DNA of 64,000 nucleotides from Amia ocellicauda (GCF_036373705.1 NC_089867.1:23522823-23586822); one strand, 5' to 3'; positions 45,801 to 60,800 are shown, counted from the stretch's first letter. Notes: a model not told the origin generated them from the sequence alone. Program-made: numbers and translations.

Positions 45801-48800
45801 TTCATTGGCGACCAAGGGGACAGAAACACTTTATGTGGCTTCATAGAGGGGTATTTTTTTGCCTTAGCTAGTGGTGACAGCATTACTACTCTTAGGTTCA
45901 AGCTATAGCATCCTTAATTCCTGTGACAGTCCCATGCTTCTGTGGCAAGATTGGAAAAGGAGATTCTAGAAATGACTTGCGTACCCCGAGACAAATCAGA
46001 CTTTCACAACACAGCAGTCCCAATTTATATCCCAGGCCCTGCTTAAGTCCTCTCACCATAGCACAGTAAGTGGGACTGGACAGGAACTCACTTTAGCCCT
46101 GAAGGGGAATGGTCCCCCATTTGTGAGAGATGGCAGAGGCTCAGCTCGGGCTTTTCCCGCTGTTAACAGGCGGTTGGCAAAAACAGAGAGCAGGTGCACA
46201 TCATGCCAAACAGCATATTGATGAAAGCCAGTGAGAGATGGAAACCGGCACAGCCCGAGGTCTGGGTTGTGTGTAACATCTGCTCTCCATCACCATGTTG
46301 CCGAGACTCAGAAGAGTGCTGTCACCGGAGTGCGTCTTACACACAAGCGTGACTGTCCATCAGGGCGGATCATAAACCACTCCAGTGTCTAAGAGGCTCT
46401 TCTCCAGAGCAGAGGTCACAGATAGGAGCTCTATGTTTTGATGCAGAGATACGCCATTAGTTCAAAGTGGGTGGCCGTCTCACGGGAGGCGCTGAGGCAC
46501 ATTCACAGTACAGTGTGCGGACGCTTGTACTGTATCCGTGCGGAATACAAAGCAGGACTTTGGCTCCAAATGATTATCTCGCCTTTCATGAGCTTTAAAT
46601 AAAAAACAGCAGAAATCTCAACAGAATACAGGGGCAAAAAAGGATTTCTTCCCAGCTCTGGGGGAGTGTGAAGCTTGATGACTCAGACTTCACACAGATG
46701 TGCCGTTTCTCCCGGTCCACTGGAGCTGAGTCAGAGCACGACCCTGTTGTGATCCTCACGGCTGGAAAACCCCGGGCTTCCCGAGAGCCAGAACCTCGTG
46801 GCAGCCCACAGGAGCCAAGAGCAGGGGGCTAGGCAGACAGCTCAGCTTAACGGTTTACACAACGGGTTAGGCCAGAGTCTCCTGTTCACTGGGACCGGAG
46901 AAAGTCTTTTTTACTGAACTTATTTGCAGGGTAGGATGGCTTGTTCAGGAATTTGGGATATTAAACATTTACTGTAGTATGCTCCCTCCCAGCCAGCACA
47001 GCACGACATCTCATAAGTGTTTGGTGTTGTAATGGGAAACACTGCCATGGGTTTTCTTACAGCAGGAGCCTGAATAAACAAGCGGACAACCCCAGCGATC
47101 CATCAGCACCGAGTCAGAACCCAGAGGGGGCTGGAAACTTGCTCTGAAAAAGAAACACACACTTTCTTTTTTTTCCCTCTCGAAATGGCAAGCATTCAGC
47201 GATTACATCTGCCTGGTGGTCCGCGTAGGTTGCGATAGCATGTGTAGGTGGCTGTGAGAGGCCCTGCCAAAGAAGGCGATGAAAGTTGTGAGTACACAGT
47301 GAACCGAACTGCAGGACAGCTGTTCAGAGCCAGCCAGGATTCCTGTGAAACACAATCCCAGCTTGTGGAGCAACAATAGAAGAACTTAACAATAAGAGAG
47401 GAACGGGCAGCTCCCTGAAGATGTTTTCCTTCTTTCCAGTAGTTCAGTTATTCAGTTACCAGATCCTCTCTTCCGATTTGTTTTCCCCCAATACTTTTTA
47501 TGTGAAACTTTACAAATTGTTTCCTGCAATAACGAGCCAAATGTTTCCTTCATTGCTGATGCTTTCAAATGACAGTTTTTAGTTAGGTTCATATTATGGT
47601 TAGTTTTGAGTGCTTAAACAAAACCTTAAAACACACAAACATAATATGCATTTAGAAAACATAAAAGTCTCACCTTGCAATCTAATCAGCCCAACAGTTC
47701 TGTTACCGTTTCATAATTTATTCTCATTTCTAGTGTGACGAAAATGCGTTTTACGGATTGTCATGTTTCACTTGCGGTTAGTTACAAACCAAATGTATTT
47801 CTCCATTTACTTCCACACTACTATTATTATTTTTTTATAATATACCAATAACACTGATTTAAATTATTGACCAATGATCAAGCAGTAATTATTCAACAGC
47901 CAATAATAATATCCATCTAGATGCCCCCCCCACCCCACACCACTACTAATAATGAACTCTGGGGTGTTATCAAAACACTTCTCAATGTTATAATTGGAAA
48001 ACCATCTTTTAGATTTTCCCTAAATTGACAGCACCACGAAATATGTCCGACCCTTGAACTGTGGAGAAAAATAATTAGTAATAATTGGGAAACACAATCA
48101 TGAAAAATACTTGATAACATGATGGTTTCTTTTTGCATGTTTCCTTTGAAACCTATAAATAAGAACTATCGTATCGCGCTTAAGAAATAAAACGGCATGG
48201 CCTATATTAGCTATCAATAATATATTAAATATAAAATGTCGACTTAGTATGGTCACAGTACACTAAACGATAAACAATACAGCCACAAAGGAGTCACTTA
48301 AAGACTATGATTTAAGTGTAATTGATTTTCTGCCATTTGTTTTGCGTCCTCTTTGACATAAACGTTTGTGGGAACTTGTGAGTCTTTAAAACAGAGCAGA
48401 GGCCTCGGTCGTGTTTGTGTAGCGCAGATGTCCGCAGCTCTGGGTGGGTCTGCGCTGCTCCACCAATGGGATCGCTGGGATTCTGCAGATCTGCGCAGAT
48501 CTGTGAAACTCTGCGCTACAACAACGCGACATTGTATCTCGGCGGTGTCCCGGGAAGCGGTGTATGTGTGGGAGCGAAAACCACGGGGGCGTTTAAAGAC
48601 GGATTACATTGCTCACCACGCAGTTTAAGCCAAATCCAGCTGGGTGCAAAATAAAATAAAAAATCTTGATTGCGTTTTTGTCTTAAATGTGTTGATGTAT
48701 TAAAAACCCTACCATTTAATACAAGATAACACAATAATGAACGCATATTAACACTGTTCTAGGTGCACATTAGCAACATAAGCTTTATATCGATTTTTTT

Positions 48801-51800
48801 CTGCCAGTAAAAGACATTACTGTATGAATAATTAAGTGTTACTTTAAAATTTTTTGTTATACAATACCCTGTCTTTCTGAGACACACACTGGCATCTGTA
48901 TTTGCTAGACAATCTGTGTGGGTTGTTAACGAATGGCTGTTTTAAATATCCAAACCACCAATATATAACATTAAATCTATAAACTAAGACATATAATAAT
49001 GTGAATATATTGATATCGCTAGGAATTTCTAAACTCCAAGAACAGGGTCACCTTTTCTCTGGTTGAGAGGTGAAGGTGAAAATTTAAATGCTGAACATTT
49101 GAAAATGTTGTCTGTGTCCAGGCAGTGAACGTCTACTGGGGAGAAGCTCCTCTGTGTTTCTGGCCGTTGTGCTGGTGACATCAAGTCCACACCCTGGCTT
49201 TTCCCCTTTCACTAAATCAGCTCATTAAAGGCACTCACTTTGAGAGAATCCAGTGTCAGCTAGTCAGGCTATTAACCATTACAGCCCCGAGTCCTGGTCC
49301 TTGGTTTTGGTCTGTTCCTGCTTAAGTCATTTTAAACAAATACACTCTTAAGAGGAGGGTGAATTGTTTTGCTTGGGTCTCAGGCACACCATGCTCAGTT
49401 TGATGCTTTTAAGTCTAATTGGATCCTCATGAGTAGAAACCCCCTCTATGGGAGCGCAGTCTCTCCCAATAAATCACAGCATTGTTTGCTGTTGAGCAGT
49501 AGTTGTTCAGAGCGCAGACCCCCTGTCTGAAGTTTCAAACCAGCCCCAGTTGAACCCCAGCAGGTCTGGATTAGCCTAATTGGGAATGCAAATGCTACTA
49601 TTTGGCAGATGTTGGCAGTCCATGAGAGATTCATGACAGTTGGGTATGAGTGTAGGGGCCAGCATTGGCTGCTGGGTGACAGTGAAGCCCTGCGGGTCTG
49701 TCCAGGGAAACATCACACACAGCAGTACTGTGGTCTGGCAGTCTGGGATAAGAGCTGGTTTAGTGTCACTAGAAGTTGTTTTGGTGTTGAGTCATGGCAG
49801 TTAAAGAAGTTTTAATACATCTCACGGAGCTACATAACAATGCTTCATTGTTGCAGTTCTGTGGCTGGTGGTATTTGGTCAACAGTGCCTCATCACAGCA
49901 ACGGTCACGAAGGATCAGAGACAGATCGTAATGATTAAATTCTCTAACACCCTACTCGTAGTGGAGAAGGAGTACAAACAGAACAGCAGAACAAAGTGCA
50001 TTCATCCAAAGCTTAAGCTAACAGTTCAGAAGACTGAATTAGCCTGCTTACTCTGCTTCCTTTCACAATACACTATATTCACATGCAAATCCACTTGAAT
50101 CGGATGCGAGATCCTTGACAGGTATGGTCATTTGTTCCTTCCAGTGACAAAAATAAACGAGAGCGGTTGCTATTTTGCTCTGTTTTTGCTGGAGGAACAT
50201 CGAGCGTCCCTGGAGCAGGTCTTGCGTGCACCGTGAGAGACGCTGGCCTGACCTGAACTGAAGGCGTGTGGTCTCGCCTGCACAGTCTGCCGCTGGATAA
50301 TGCCGTAAGACTGGTGTGTTTCCATTAAAGAGGTTGTCATTACTGTGAAACGTGGTTTAGTGCGACAATAGGGGGATTTGAAAGCTTTAGTTTAGAAGAA
50401 GGAAAACTGTCTCTACTGGCTGTTGTCTCACTTTGCCTGGAAAGGGAGCAGGAAGTCAGAACTCAGAAACACTTTTTTGAAGCACCATAAACCTCTGCTG
50501 GCCCCATTACCTTATTATTAGTAGCTTTTGCTCCTTTTTCATATTTTATTTTCAACTTGTTTTATTTCTTTAATGTCTATCCCCAGACAACTCCTTCAGC
50601 GCCTTTCTGAGCTCAGATTTTTATTTTTATGACTCTGTTAACCCCTCGCCCCTCTTTCACACATGCACACAAGCCTGTCCACACATATGTTAAATGTTCT
50701 TCTTCGTGAGGATAATCCAGCACCATCAATTGCTTGAACATGTTCCCGCCTTTAAACTTAAAAGATTAGAAGTGACTGCTTCTCATTGGATTTTTTTGCC
50801 TCTCTTACGTTTGAGTAAGTGCTAAATCTGTTATTGGAAACTGGTTTCATACATTTTTCATATACCACAATACACCCACACAGATATGGTATAAACATGC
50901 TCCTACGAACACTAAGAACATAAAAAATACTGTATATAATGGCAAAAAGAAGGATAAATCTATCGCCATGAACATACAAAAATACATAAACAAACATAAA
51001 CATACATAAAGTTGCTTTCAGTTTTGGATTATAACTACAATAGACCTCTAAAGTAAGACATTATACGCTTATACACATTTCTCTAGATCTTTATACATTG
51101 AAAGCTATAGACTTGTTGATCTGTACATATGTATCACATACAGAAAAGTGCCCCAAAAAGCTTAGCTAGTCTAATTCTACAACAATAGTTCAGTTATTTT
51201 TAAATATGTGTAATAGTGATAAAAGTATTACAGCGACAACTCCACGTGTTGGTATGCATCACCTATTTAAGTGCTAAGCCCCAGATAATCACAGTAGGGT
51301 GCGGTGTAAAGTTCAGGAGGGTACTCTGGGGCTGTTAAATGCGCCAATAAAACCAAACAGCCTTTTCCCGGTAGGGGTTTAGGCTGATCAAACTGCCCCC
51401 TTCGACCTTACCGTTCTGACCACAGGTAAATGTAAAATTTGCCTGATCACGTGACACCAACACACCCACTAAAACTTCAACAACAATACGTGGAAAAGCG
51501 GCTACTTGTTATTTATTTTGCACCCCCCTCATCCTGTCTCTGTTATTCTTGCTGTGCTTTCCTGTCTTAAGTTGATCTGTGTTCACCACTGCAGGGAACT
51601 ACGGGACAAAATCAGGACACATCCACATGTAGTTTAAAAGCCAGTGTGATCAGCCTTCACAGATCCTGTTTCTTTATTTCTTATTTTCTATCTTCACAAC
51701 ATCTGGTGTGTCCTTAGCATGATTAAACAGCAGTGTCTTTGTCCCCCTTTGTTTGCTCAGCTGCGTTTCTTCCACAGCAGCCACTGATTTCACCGGCGTT

Positions 51801-54800
51801 GGCCACTAGCTGCCCCAGCCCCTGCAAACGAGCCAGCACTGGGGGTGAGGGGAAAAGGTGAGGCGTGGGAGGCAGCCAATGAAAGAGACGCCACATTGTT
51901 GTGAAAATAGACCTGGCAAAGAAAACCCCCGAGCTTCTGCAGAGCAGCTTCAAATAGCTCCCGGAGAAAAAATAAAATAGAGTCAAATGAGCAAATATTT
52001 AGTCATTTCGCGGGTGCTTTTATCCTTTTATAGCAAATTACTGTGACTAAGGGGGGAACTATGCATTAGGAGTTGCTGCTACAGAGTTAGTTACATTAGG
52101 AGCTTTGTGCTAAATCTCCTCTAATAGATTGAGCTTAAGGAGATTATGTAATGGGCTCAAGGCAACAAGGTGACGTCGTGCCAGAGCCAGGTCTAGAACG
52201 GGGAACTACCTGGTAATAAATATGTTGTCTTAATCATAAGAGCAACATCTGTCCTTGAATAGACATCATGATGAGTAATACAGAGTTATTACTGCGGTCA
52301 AGACGCACATTAATGAAAACTTCCCGCGATGGTCAGGACACCCCCTCACAGACAAGAAACTCCAAACTTCTCCCTTGATACAGAGCTTAGTCAATACGGT
52401 CTTTAGTTTTATGTTTCACAAGCTTGGAAAACGAGCCAGAATATATGTTTATTTCCCTGATGCAACTTTATTCTGGTGCAGCTTGCCAACATGCTTGCCA
52501 AACACAATTGCATCTCATTGCTCAGAAGGCTAGGGTATATTGCACCCCTTACAAAACTGAGAAAGGTTACTAATTGGAGGAGGCCATTTGGCTCTTAGAA
52601 GCTACACCCCACATTTTATCAAGCTTTTGCTTGAAGGAACCCAGAGTAGACTACATTCCTGCCCATTACATAGTCCGGATTCCTCAACTTGCGTCCCCAT
52701 TAATTGAAATGAGCGATACTGACTTAAAAATAAATACATATATTATATGTTCTATATATAGCTGTTGAAGCTGCTAATACAGATAAACACTTAATATTTC
52801 TCAGAAAATAATAATTGTTTAGCCGCAGCCATGGTTATTGGTTAAACCTGCTCAGTATTGCTTTCCTTCCACGTTTACCATTTCACAAGATTTATGATGT
52901 GAGCGCTGGAGTCTGTCTGCTTTGTGTTGCATGTCTTGCTCATGCATGTTAAAGCTGAATGACCTCAAAGGGTGTGCTTTGGCATGTAACATCAACATTT
53001 ACTATTACTATTTATTTTTAGTGAATAAATCAAACAGATGCCACATAGCAGCACATACAGTAGTGTTGGTTGTTGACAGCTGCGTTAGTTGTATAGCATT
53101 GTAACGGTGATGCCTGTGAATCATATGTGTTTAAATTATATAATAATATCTATATTATCGATTCAGAGGCTTATATATACCACAGCAGCGTGCATGATCT
53201 GGAATTGACACACTGGCAGATATTAATTTCGATCTTGTGGTTCTCCATAGAGGAACAGCCAACCCACGGTGCATCTCTCAATCGTTGCCAGAAAAGCAAA
53301 CACAAAATAGTCTGCACATACAAGCGTACCGAAATGGAAATGTCTAGAAACAGGGACGTTTTTTTTTTTTCTTCTTTGAATAACTGTCTTACTGATTTAT
53401 GAAAGAAGGACCCACACGTTGGCCGGTTAGTGTCAGAAGATATCCTAATAGATACTTTGCTTCGGGGTCTCTTTGTTATCTGGAATATATTCGACACGTT
53501 CAGATTCATATAATCACAAATAACACCGGCCTGCCTACACTGGCTCTTGACACCAGAGCTGCAGGTGTGGCTCCTTAAAGCCTGTAGACCTGCCCGCTGG
53601 AGAGTGACAATGCCATGGCAACCAAATCAATCATTTCCTTGAGTGCGGGTGGTCAGCGTTTCTATTCAGCCGCCCCCCCCACTCTATTGAAACAAAGCTA
53701 TCAGCAAAGGGCAGAGAGCCTGCAATTGAATGGCTGCGTACACTCTCTCACACCCTGACTGACAGCCACACAACGGCCAAGCTAGCACGCACTAATCCAC
53801 ACAGACACCGACACGCACACGCACACTTACAAACACCTACAGCTGGGCTCCTCCAGAGACTCGAGAGACTCGAACAAGACACGTCTGTGACACCGATACT
53901 CTTGGACAAATACACATGATCCGTGAACAGCGTGTATTTTGCTTCACAAACCACAAATTTAAACCTGATAGGATTAATTGATATATTAATTTGATGCAAA
54001 TTTCGCACAGCTGCTATTTTTTTTTAGCGTAGATGTCATATATCCCCACATGAACATAAGGTTACAAACAAAAGGCGTCCGTTTGGATAGCTGGTATGTT
54101 ATTGAACCAAAAAGACCTATTTTTTTAATTAAAATATCCTCTCAGATTCCTAAAATGTCAATGTTAAACTATATTAGGATCAGAGATTACTGCTGATCAG
54201 TGTAGAATGCAATATAATTTAAAGGTCACATTAATGTATTACCTGGTATTTTGGGCTTTAAATTTGCTCTACGACATAAATAATCGTTAAAATTCAGTCT
54301 ATTCACAAACGTCACAAAATCTGCAGCTGTGAAGTGATGCGCGCTTGACCTTCGGCCTGACCTGGCAGTCCTAGAGGTTAAATATCACATTTCAAATACT
54401 GTGTTAAACTGAGTATTGCCTTACAATTTATTACGGGTTATATTGTCTTTCCTCTGGGCTTGAGTAATCAGGTCAGGGGTTGTGGAAGCGTGAGAACTGA
54501 AATGAGTTTGGCTTTTTGTAAGTGGTGCCTGTAGACACAATGTATTTAGTTTAATCTGAGCCGGTGAACAGGTTCAACACAGATATCTGCATATTTGTCT
54601 ACAACTGTAATCGCATAGAAGTTATACAGTGGTAGACAAAATACAGTGCTTTGTTCAGCCTAGGATTCTTTCAAACATATAATTTAAATGTGACATGCTT
54701 TAGAGAAGATCTGCTTTAAGAGACAAAGTTCTCTATAATTTGTGAACGACCCCACTTCAGATATGCATTAAATATTATACATTTCTCATTCCAGAAGTAC

Positions 54801-57800
54801 TTCACACTGTGCAAACATGGGTCCCCTCAAACACACAGCCTAGTCTCAAAAAGAGTTTTCTCAAATCAGTTGTCTAGGTATTGACATTTTTATAATTCAA
54901 TCTGAAAGAAATGGCTACAATAGCTATTAGATTTTGAATAGCCTTATTATTGTACCATGAACAGTTACTGTCATTACCAGAGATTAACAAGAGGTCACCT
55001 AGGTTGTTAAAATAAGTCAAAACATATTCATACCTCCTTTTTAAGTACAGTTGGACATTGATTTACTTCAAGTAAGCACAGCTTTTTATATTATTCAAGT
55101 AGTAATATGGGCAGCTAATGTCCATAAGAAGAGCAAAACACATTAATTAAAATGAAACAACATAATTATACAGTTAATGTTAACATATCCACTGGAATAT
55201 GATCCTTCATCTTACTTAGAGTTCAATGGGCTGATAAATTGTTGTGTAGTCAGTTTGGCAACAGGCAACTTAATCTTAATGTTATGTGTTTCTGTCTCCT
55301 CACAACCATTTTTGTGCATTTTGAAGACAAGCTAAAGAAAAAATACAAGCGCCGTTCCCCAGGAACACTGTGCCAATTGGAAACCTTATTCAGCTTCAAA
55401 GCTGTTTGTGTAGTCCCACTAGGCAGCCATTATAGATGTCAAAACTAAAACCTGTGAAAGTCATGGTTGAATAAAAGGGACGCAACAAAATACTCTCTAA
55501 TAACGACCATTCCACAAGATTTTACATGTGTTTTTGTTTAATGGGAAGACTAGGATATTTAACTTTAAACCTTTAGGTATGCCAGCTCTACAATGTGTAT
55601 GTCCTACTCGGAGAGACTGAGGGAACTGAACCTATGTGGGGACTTGATTCAAGTCTTCAAAATCATGAAAGGCATCGACCGCATCAAACCAGAGGAACTT
55701 TTCCAGATCGGCAGGGACACACGCACCCGGGGACACAAATGGAAATTGGGCTTCAAGGCACTCAAGACAGAAAACAGGAGACACTTCTTCACACAGAGAG
55801 GCGTCACAATCTGAACAAACTCCCCAGCGATGTGGCTGAAGAGACAATTTGGGAACATTCACAAACAGACTGGATAGGATCCGTGGATCACTTAGTTATT
55901 AATGGACACCAAACGAGCACGATGGGGCGAATGGCCTCCTCTCGATTTGGAAACTTTGGGCATGATTAAATCAAAACTTTCACCTACCCGCTAATAGAAA
56001 ACTACAAATCTGTACATAGTAGCGGTTACATTTATGATTAGAAGGAAGTGGCATCTTACTAAAAATTAAGCTGCAACTGAATATAGTTTTGTGGTTTTCT
56101 ATTAGCGGGTAGGTCAAAGTTTTGATTTAATCTGGCCCTTTATGTTCATATAATCCCTTATATTTGTTGTGGACAAATACAAGGGATTATAGTCATTGTA
56201 GAGTTGGCATCAGAACATGTGGCGTCTGTGTTATTGACTGTCCTCAATACCAGTGAGCAACAGGCACTGAGCGGCAGTAGCAGACGTGTGCGTCGAGACG
56301 GGGGGCCTACCTGAGGAGATGAGGGGGTGGTTGCTCACAGTGGTCATGTTCCGGCTCACGTTCACCACCCGCGTCTCCATGCTTGGTGGGCTCTCTCCTT
56401 TCTTGCCACCCTCCGAGGGGGTGTCCGACGAGCCGCCCTTCCCCCCCAGACTCTGAAGCCCCTGGCCAGCACCCTTATGGTGGCCAGCGGTGTGGAGCGC
56501 AAGGGCGGACTGCTGGCTAGCGGTCGCCTGTTTCAAAGTCAAGCTCTGCAGCTGGCCCTGAGACGGCTGGGCCGAGGACACCCCCTGTTGGCTGCGGATC
56601 GCGAGGTTCTGCACCTGGAGGCGAAGCAACGGAAGCACTGCGTGAGAAATCTCAAAGGGTAACAACTACACTTTGACTTCACAGGACTACAATACGACCA
56701 ACGTCTGTATGTATATTGTGCTTTTAATGGAAAGTGGAGGCGCTACAGAAGAGTTTGCATGACAACTCAGAGACACGGGTCTCGAATCAGAATTTAACAA
56801 CAAACCTATCGCCATATCGTGAATAGAAAAAAGACATGCACAGGCTCTTGGATGTAAGAGAAGCCCAGGTTGCGGAGATGAGAAGTTAAAATAGTTCGGA
56901 TGGTTCGAATTGTTGGGGTTCCGATTTAGACCCCTTCACAAACTGATCTCAACATCATCTCATACAACTCTTTCAGACAAAACAGATAGGAAATGAGTAA
57001 CTTTACTAGGATTGTGAGCAGTGACAAACTCAAAATGTTTTTGGTTTGAAGCCAAATCGTGTGCAGTGGTTTTCTTCATGTGCAATGTTCCTGCTCGTTG
57101 TAAAGATGCTTTCGGAGCTCTTGATTTCCTACATACACACATACATACAGTAGCTTTCACAAGTTAATAATAATATACATAATTGTATGCATTTCTTTAT
57201 TCTTTTATTTATAGCTCATAATCCAAAATATGTATTTAGATTTTGCTTCCCTCAAACAGGTTTATGCTTCCATTATGAATGCTGGCTGTTGTTTTTTGGT
57301 GTGTGTGTTTCTTTAGATCAGAGTACAATGTAAGCTTGACTGACCACTGTTTATAGCACCCAGCCAGTGTATAGTATCAGTGAGCTTGTCATTATTTAGT
57401 AAAGAAAGGTGCGTCCTGCCTTAATTAAACATGTTTTCATGTGCTGTGTTGCGGGACTCCATTGCCCCCTAGTGCAGTTTACAGCTATTACAGAGAACGC
57501 CAGGAGTGTGGTGCATCAGTGCAGACTAATTGAATTCCCAATGCAAAGTTTCAGATATATCTGAAAGAAACTCAAACAGATTGTGCTTATTTTTTAAGCT
57601 GGAGATCACCTCCAAGCAGTCACTCCAGGAATGGCCAATCCAGACAGTCGGTTTGGTCAGCTCTACCTGTGTGTTGCCATGGATATACTATGGGTGTAAA
57701 GGACACAGCCGTGTAAACATCTGGGCACCAGGATAATTAGAAATCAGGACTGCAATGCGATTACATAATCAAATATCGTGCTTATTAAATGACAGTAGTT

Positions 57801-60800
57801 CACGTCAGGTCAGCACAGCCTGGCACACATTGGGCTCAGGAGTTGTGAACAGTAGTGTAGCACTGGTGGTGGAGGCAGAGTTGTCCTTACATCACTTGAT
57901 GAGCACTGAGATTAAACTACTCCATTCAGATAGTTTGCCCTCATGAGATAAGCAGTGAGGAAAAAGCCTTGAGGCCTGGATTACTTTTGGAATTAGTTCC
58001 ACCCTGAATTTTCAACCACTAAAACAAATTATTTACTATTTACTAAATGGGTAACCTATACAATCATTCCCAGGTGTTAAACTGGGATTAAAGAGACAAA
58101 CAAAACCTAAGAAGTGGAATTTCAGGCTCTGCTAAAACCAGGATAACTTCACACTGTGCAGAACAGTGAAATAATTGTGCTATAAGATCAGTCACCTCTG
58201 TGTGGCAGGAGTTTAGAGTATTGTGTGTGTTTCTTGAAGAGACTGGCCATCTTACCTGGGCATTGGTGGACTGCTGGCCGGCGGTCTGTGCGGAGGCCTC
58301 CGGCTGGACTGCCGTGACCGTGGCGGTTGGAGTGAAAATGAGCTGAGGGGACAAAGGAACAGCTCGGCCTAGGCTCCTAGCTACTTGCACAAGGTTACTC
58401 TGCTGTGCCTGAAAATCACATCAAAACGCACGGCCTCTTTATTGGAGGACAGGCACAGAGGAACCACAGCAATACAATGACAAACGACAGTCCTGACACA
58501 ACAACAACAAATACTATCTTGAGTTGATTAATCCATATTCACGGTTGTCGGAATACAACAGCTAGAGCATCAACGTTTGGTACTGATGTGTGTAGTAGTA
58601 GTTTTGTCTGTCAAAATGTGTTATGTACGAAATGACTCTGTATTTTGTTAAAAATATGTCAAATTATGTATTTAATCACTACGTATTGTATTCTCAAAAA
58701 CCTCAATTGGTTTAATATTAGTTTACGGACAGGATTCAAGCACAGATCTAAAAAGTAGTTTGTTTTTAGTTTAGTATTATTGTATGACCTTTTTGGTATG
58801 ACTTAACTGTAAGATAAATTCATGGAAAAGCCTAAAATTTTCTACCACAGCCATACATTATTTTATATGAAATATGAATAGATTTATTAGCCGAGTTTCA
58901 CATAAAACAGAACTTTACACACACAACTTCACATCCAGACCATTTACATAACATTTAACAAAAGGGAATAAAAAACATTTTAGCATGAGTACCAAAATGT
59001 GATTGCAAATACTGCTGTTACATTGAAATATCAGTTTAACACAAACATTTTCAGACTAAGGAGTGCTTAATTGTACATCTTATTTTGTATCTTAAAAAAA
59101 TACTTAATAAATAAGACATCAAATCACTCTTGTTTAAAGTGAAGACAAGCATTTTATAAAGTGATATATCATGCTACCAAAGGACATATCAAGATAGTAT
59201 TTCCTAACTACGTGTAAAACTTTTTTTTGTAATCAAGCAATTCATTTAAATTGTGTAGGAAAATGTCTGCAGTTTGTCTAAGCATGTGGATGTATGGATG
59301 GATGTTGAAGAGTAAATAGTTTTGGGATATTTATTCATTTTGTCCTTCGTAAAACTTTGCACAGTAATTTGACAGTGTGCCCATGGTAAACTTTACTGTG
59401 TTTTACCATGACACACTGCAGTCAATATGCCGATTAATACGATACTTGCGTGTTTGTTATTGAACACAGTATCTATTTGGGTTAAACCAAGAATATAAAG
59501 CCTACTCTTTCCCATTTGTTTCAGTAGCTGCCCTACAATGACTGCTGGCGAGAGCTCAGACCCAGCCGGCCGGGCCGTTCACACTCGAGGGCGTGACTTT
59601 TGACTTGAGCTCTGAGCATCCAGAGATGAAGAACAAAGCCTGTCCACCCCAGAGGGAGACCTCCAGACAGCACATGGCCGAGGAACACACAAAGCATCTG
59701 AGACAAAAGGTAGGGCATGAGTGTGATTGTGCTGAACGGGTGATTTCTTATACTGGGTTTAATCTGCGTTGACAAGAGAGGGCCAACACTCAGCCTCCTG
59801 CCTCGCTGCTTTCATTAGCTAAAGTGTTTCTCGCCTCAGAGAAGTCTACTTCAGTAACAAATAGGAACCTCACTGTGGTCCCAGAATGCTAGCAAAGCAT
59901 TTCTTCTCTTCCTGTAGATGCACTGATTCATCGTTATTTCACATTTATCAGCTCGGTCAGTTCTGGTTGTGTGTAATTTTTGTGTGAAATAAAATGAAAC
60001 GCTGCACAACACGGGCGAGCCAATAACTCTTGACGTCTTTCCTGTCTAAGTGTTTCTGGCTTCTGTTACAATCTGAAACAGCCCTTACTTGCACAACACA
60101 GTATTTTAATACATTGCTCAAGAACATTTGAGAAATCTTGTATTCACAAATGTAAATCTTTTTGAAGGCTGGCAGGGCTGCTTATTCGAGCAGTCTCAAG
60201 TAACATGTCAAAAAAACATTCCATAACCTTCAACAACATCCGTTATGTATTTCAAAAGTTGGATGGATTGCAGTTTTTTGTAGTTATCTTATCAATGCCC
60301 GTGATGGTTGAACCCTGAAAACCATCTGTATTAAAATTGTCCTGGGGAGCACATATGTGTGTTATATTCCACATCAGGCGTCGTTTGTTCAAATTAATTG
60401 CTACCATGCCACCATCTTTTTTCCTAAACCTCGGCTCCACATAAAGAATTGCACTTTGGACGGGAAATGGGGAACAGATGTATAAATCGCACATCGGGGG
60501 TGTGAATCCTACATCCACAATTTGGGATGATGAGATGGTCGTGAAAAATGATGGCATGGCAATCCGGTTTGAACGTGATTGCGGACCGGATGAAAACATG
60601 CCTGACATTCAAAGCTTGCTTCCCGTACGTGCATGCAGAGTCACATTGCTGCGGTCTTCTGTTGATTAAAGAGGCCAACGTGTCTAGGGATGTCTATCGG
60701 TTTTATTTTTCTGACTGCTTCAATCTAATCATTAATCTACTACCAGAAAACAAAGCCAAACATTTTTCAATTTTCTTTGAAATCACACAAGGGCATTATA

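Larger units (their letters stand above)
43886..55590 (-). other. phc2: Large phc2 intron
   Basis: About 11.7 kb without a recognisable exon. Contents noted: a candidate CTCF site at 44139-44152 (reverse), a GC-richer region at about 46.1-47.3 kb with two AP-1 sites, a CpG cluster at about 48400-48600, and a diverged SINE at about 52010-52220. The remainder is plain AT-rich sequence. Confidence 0.5.

Noticed and set aside
55593..55969. Two overlapping plus-strand ORFs as a new gene
   Set aside because: They are frame-shifted pieces of a reverse transcriptase C-terminus, also present near 13.4 kb.
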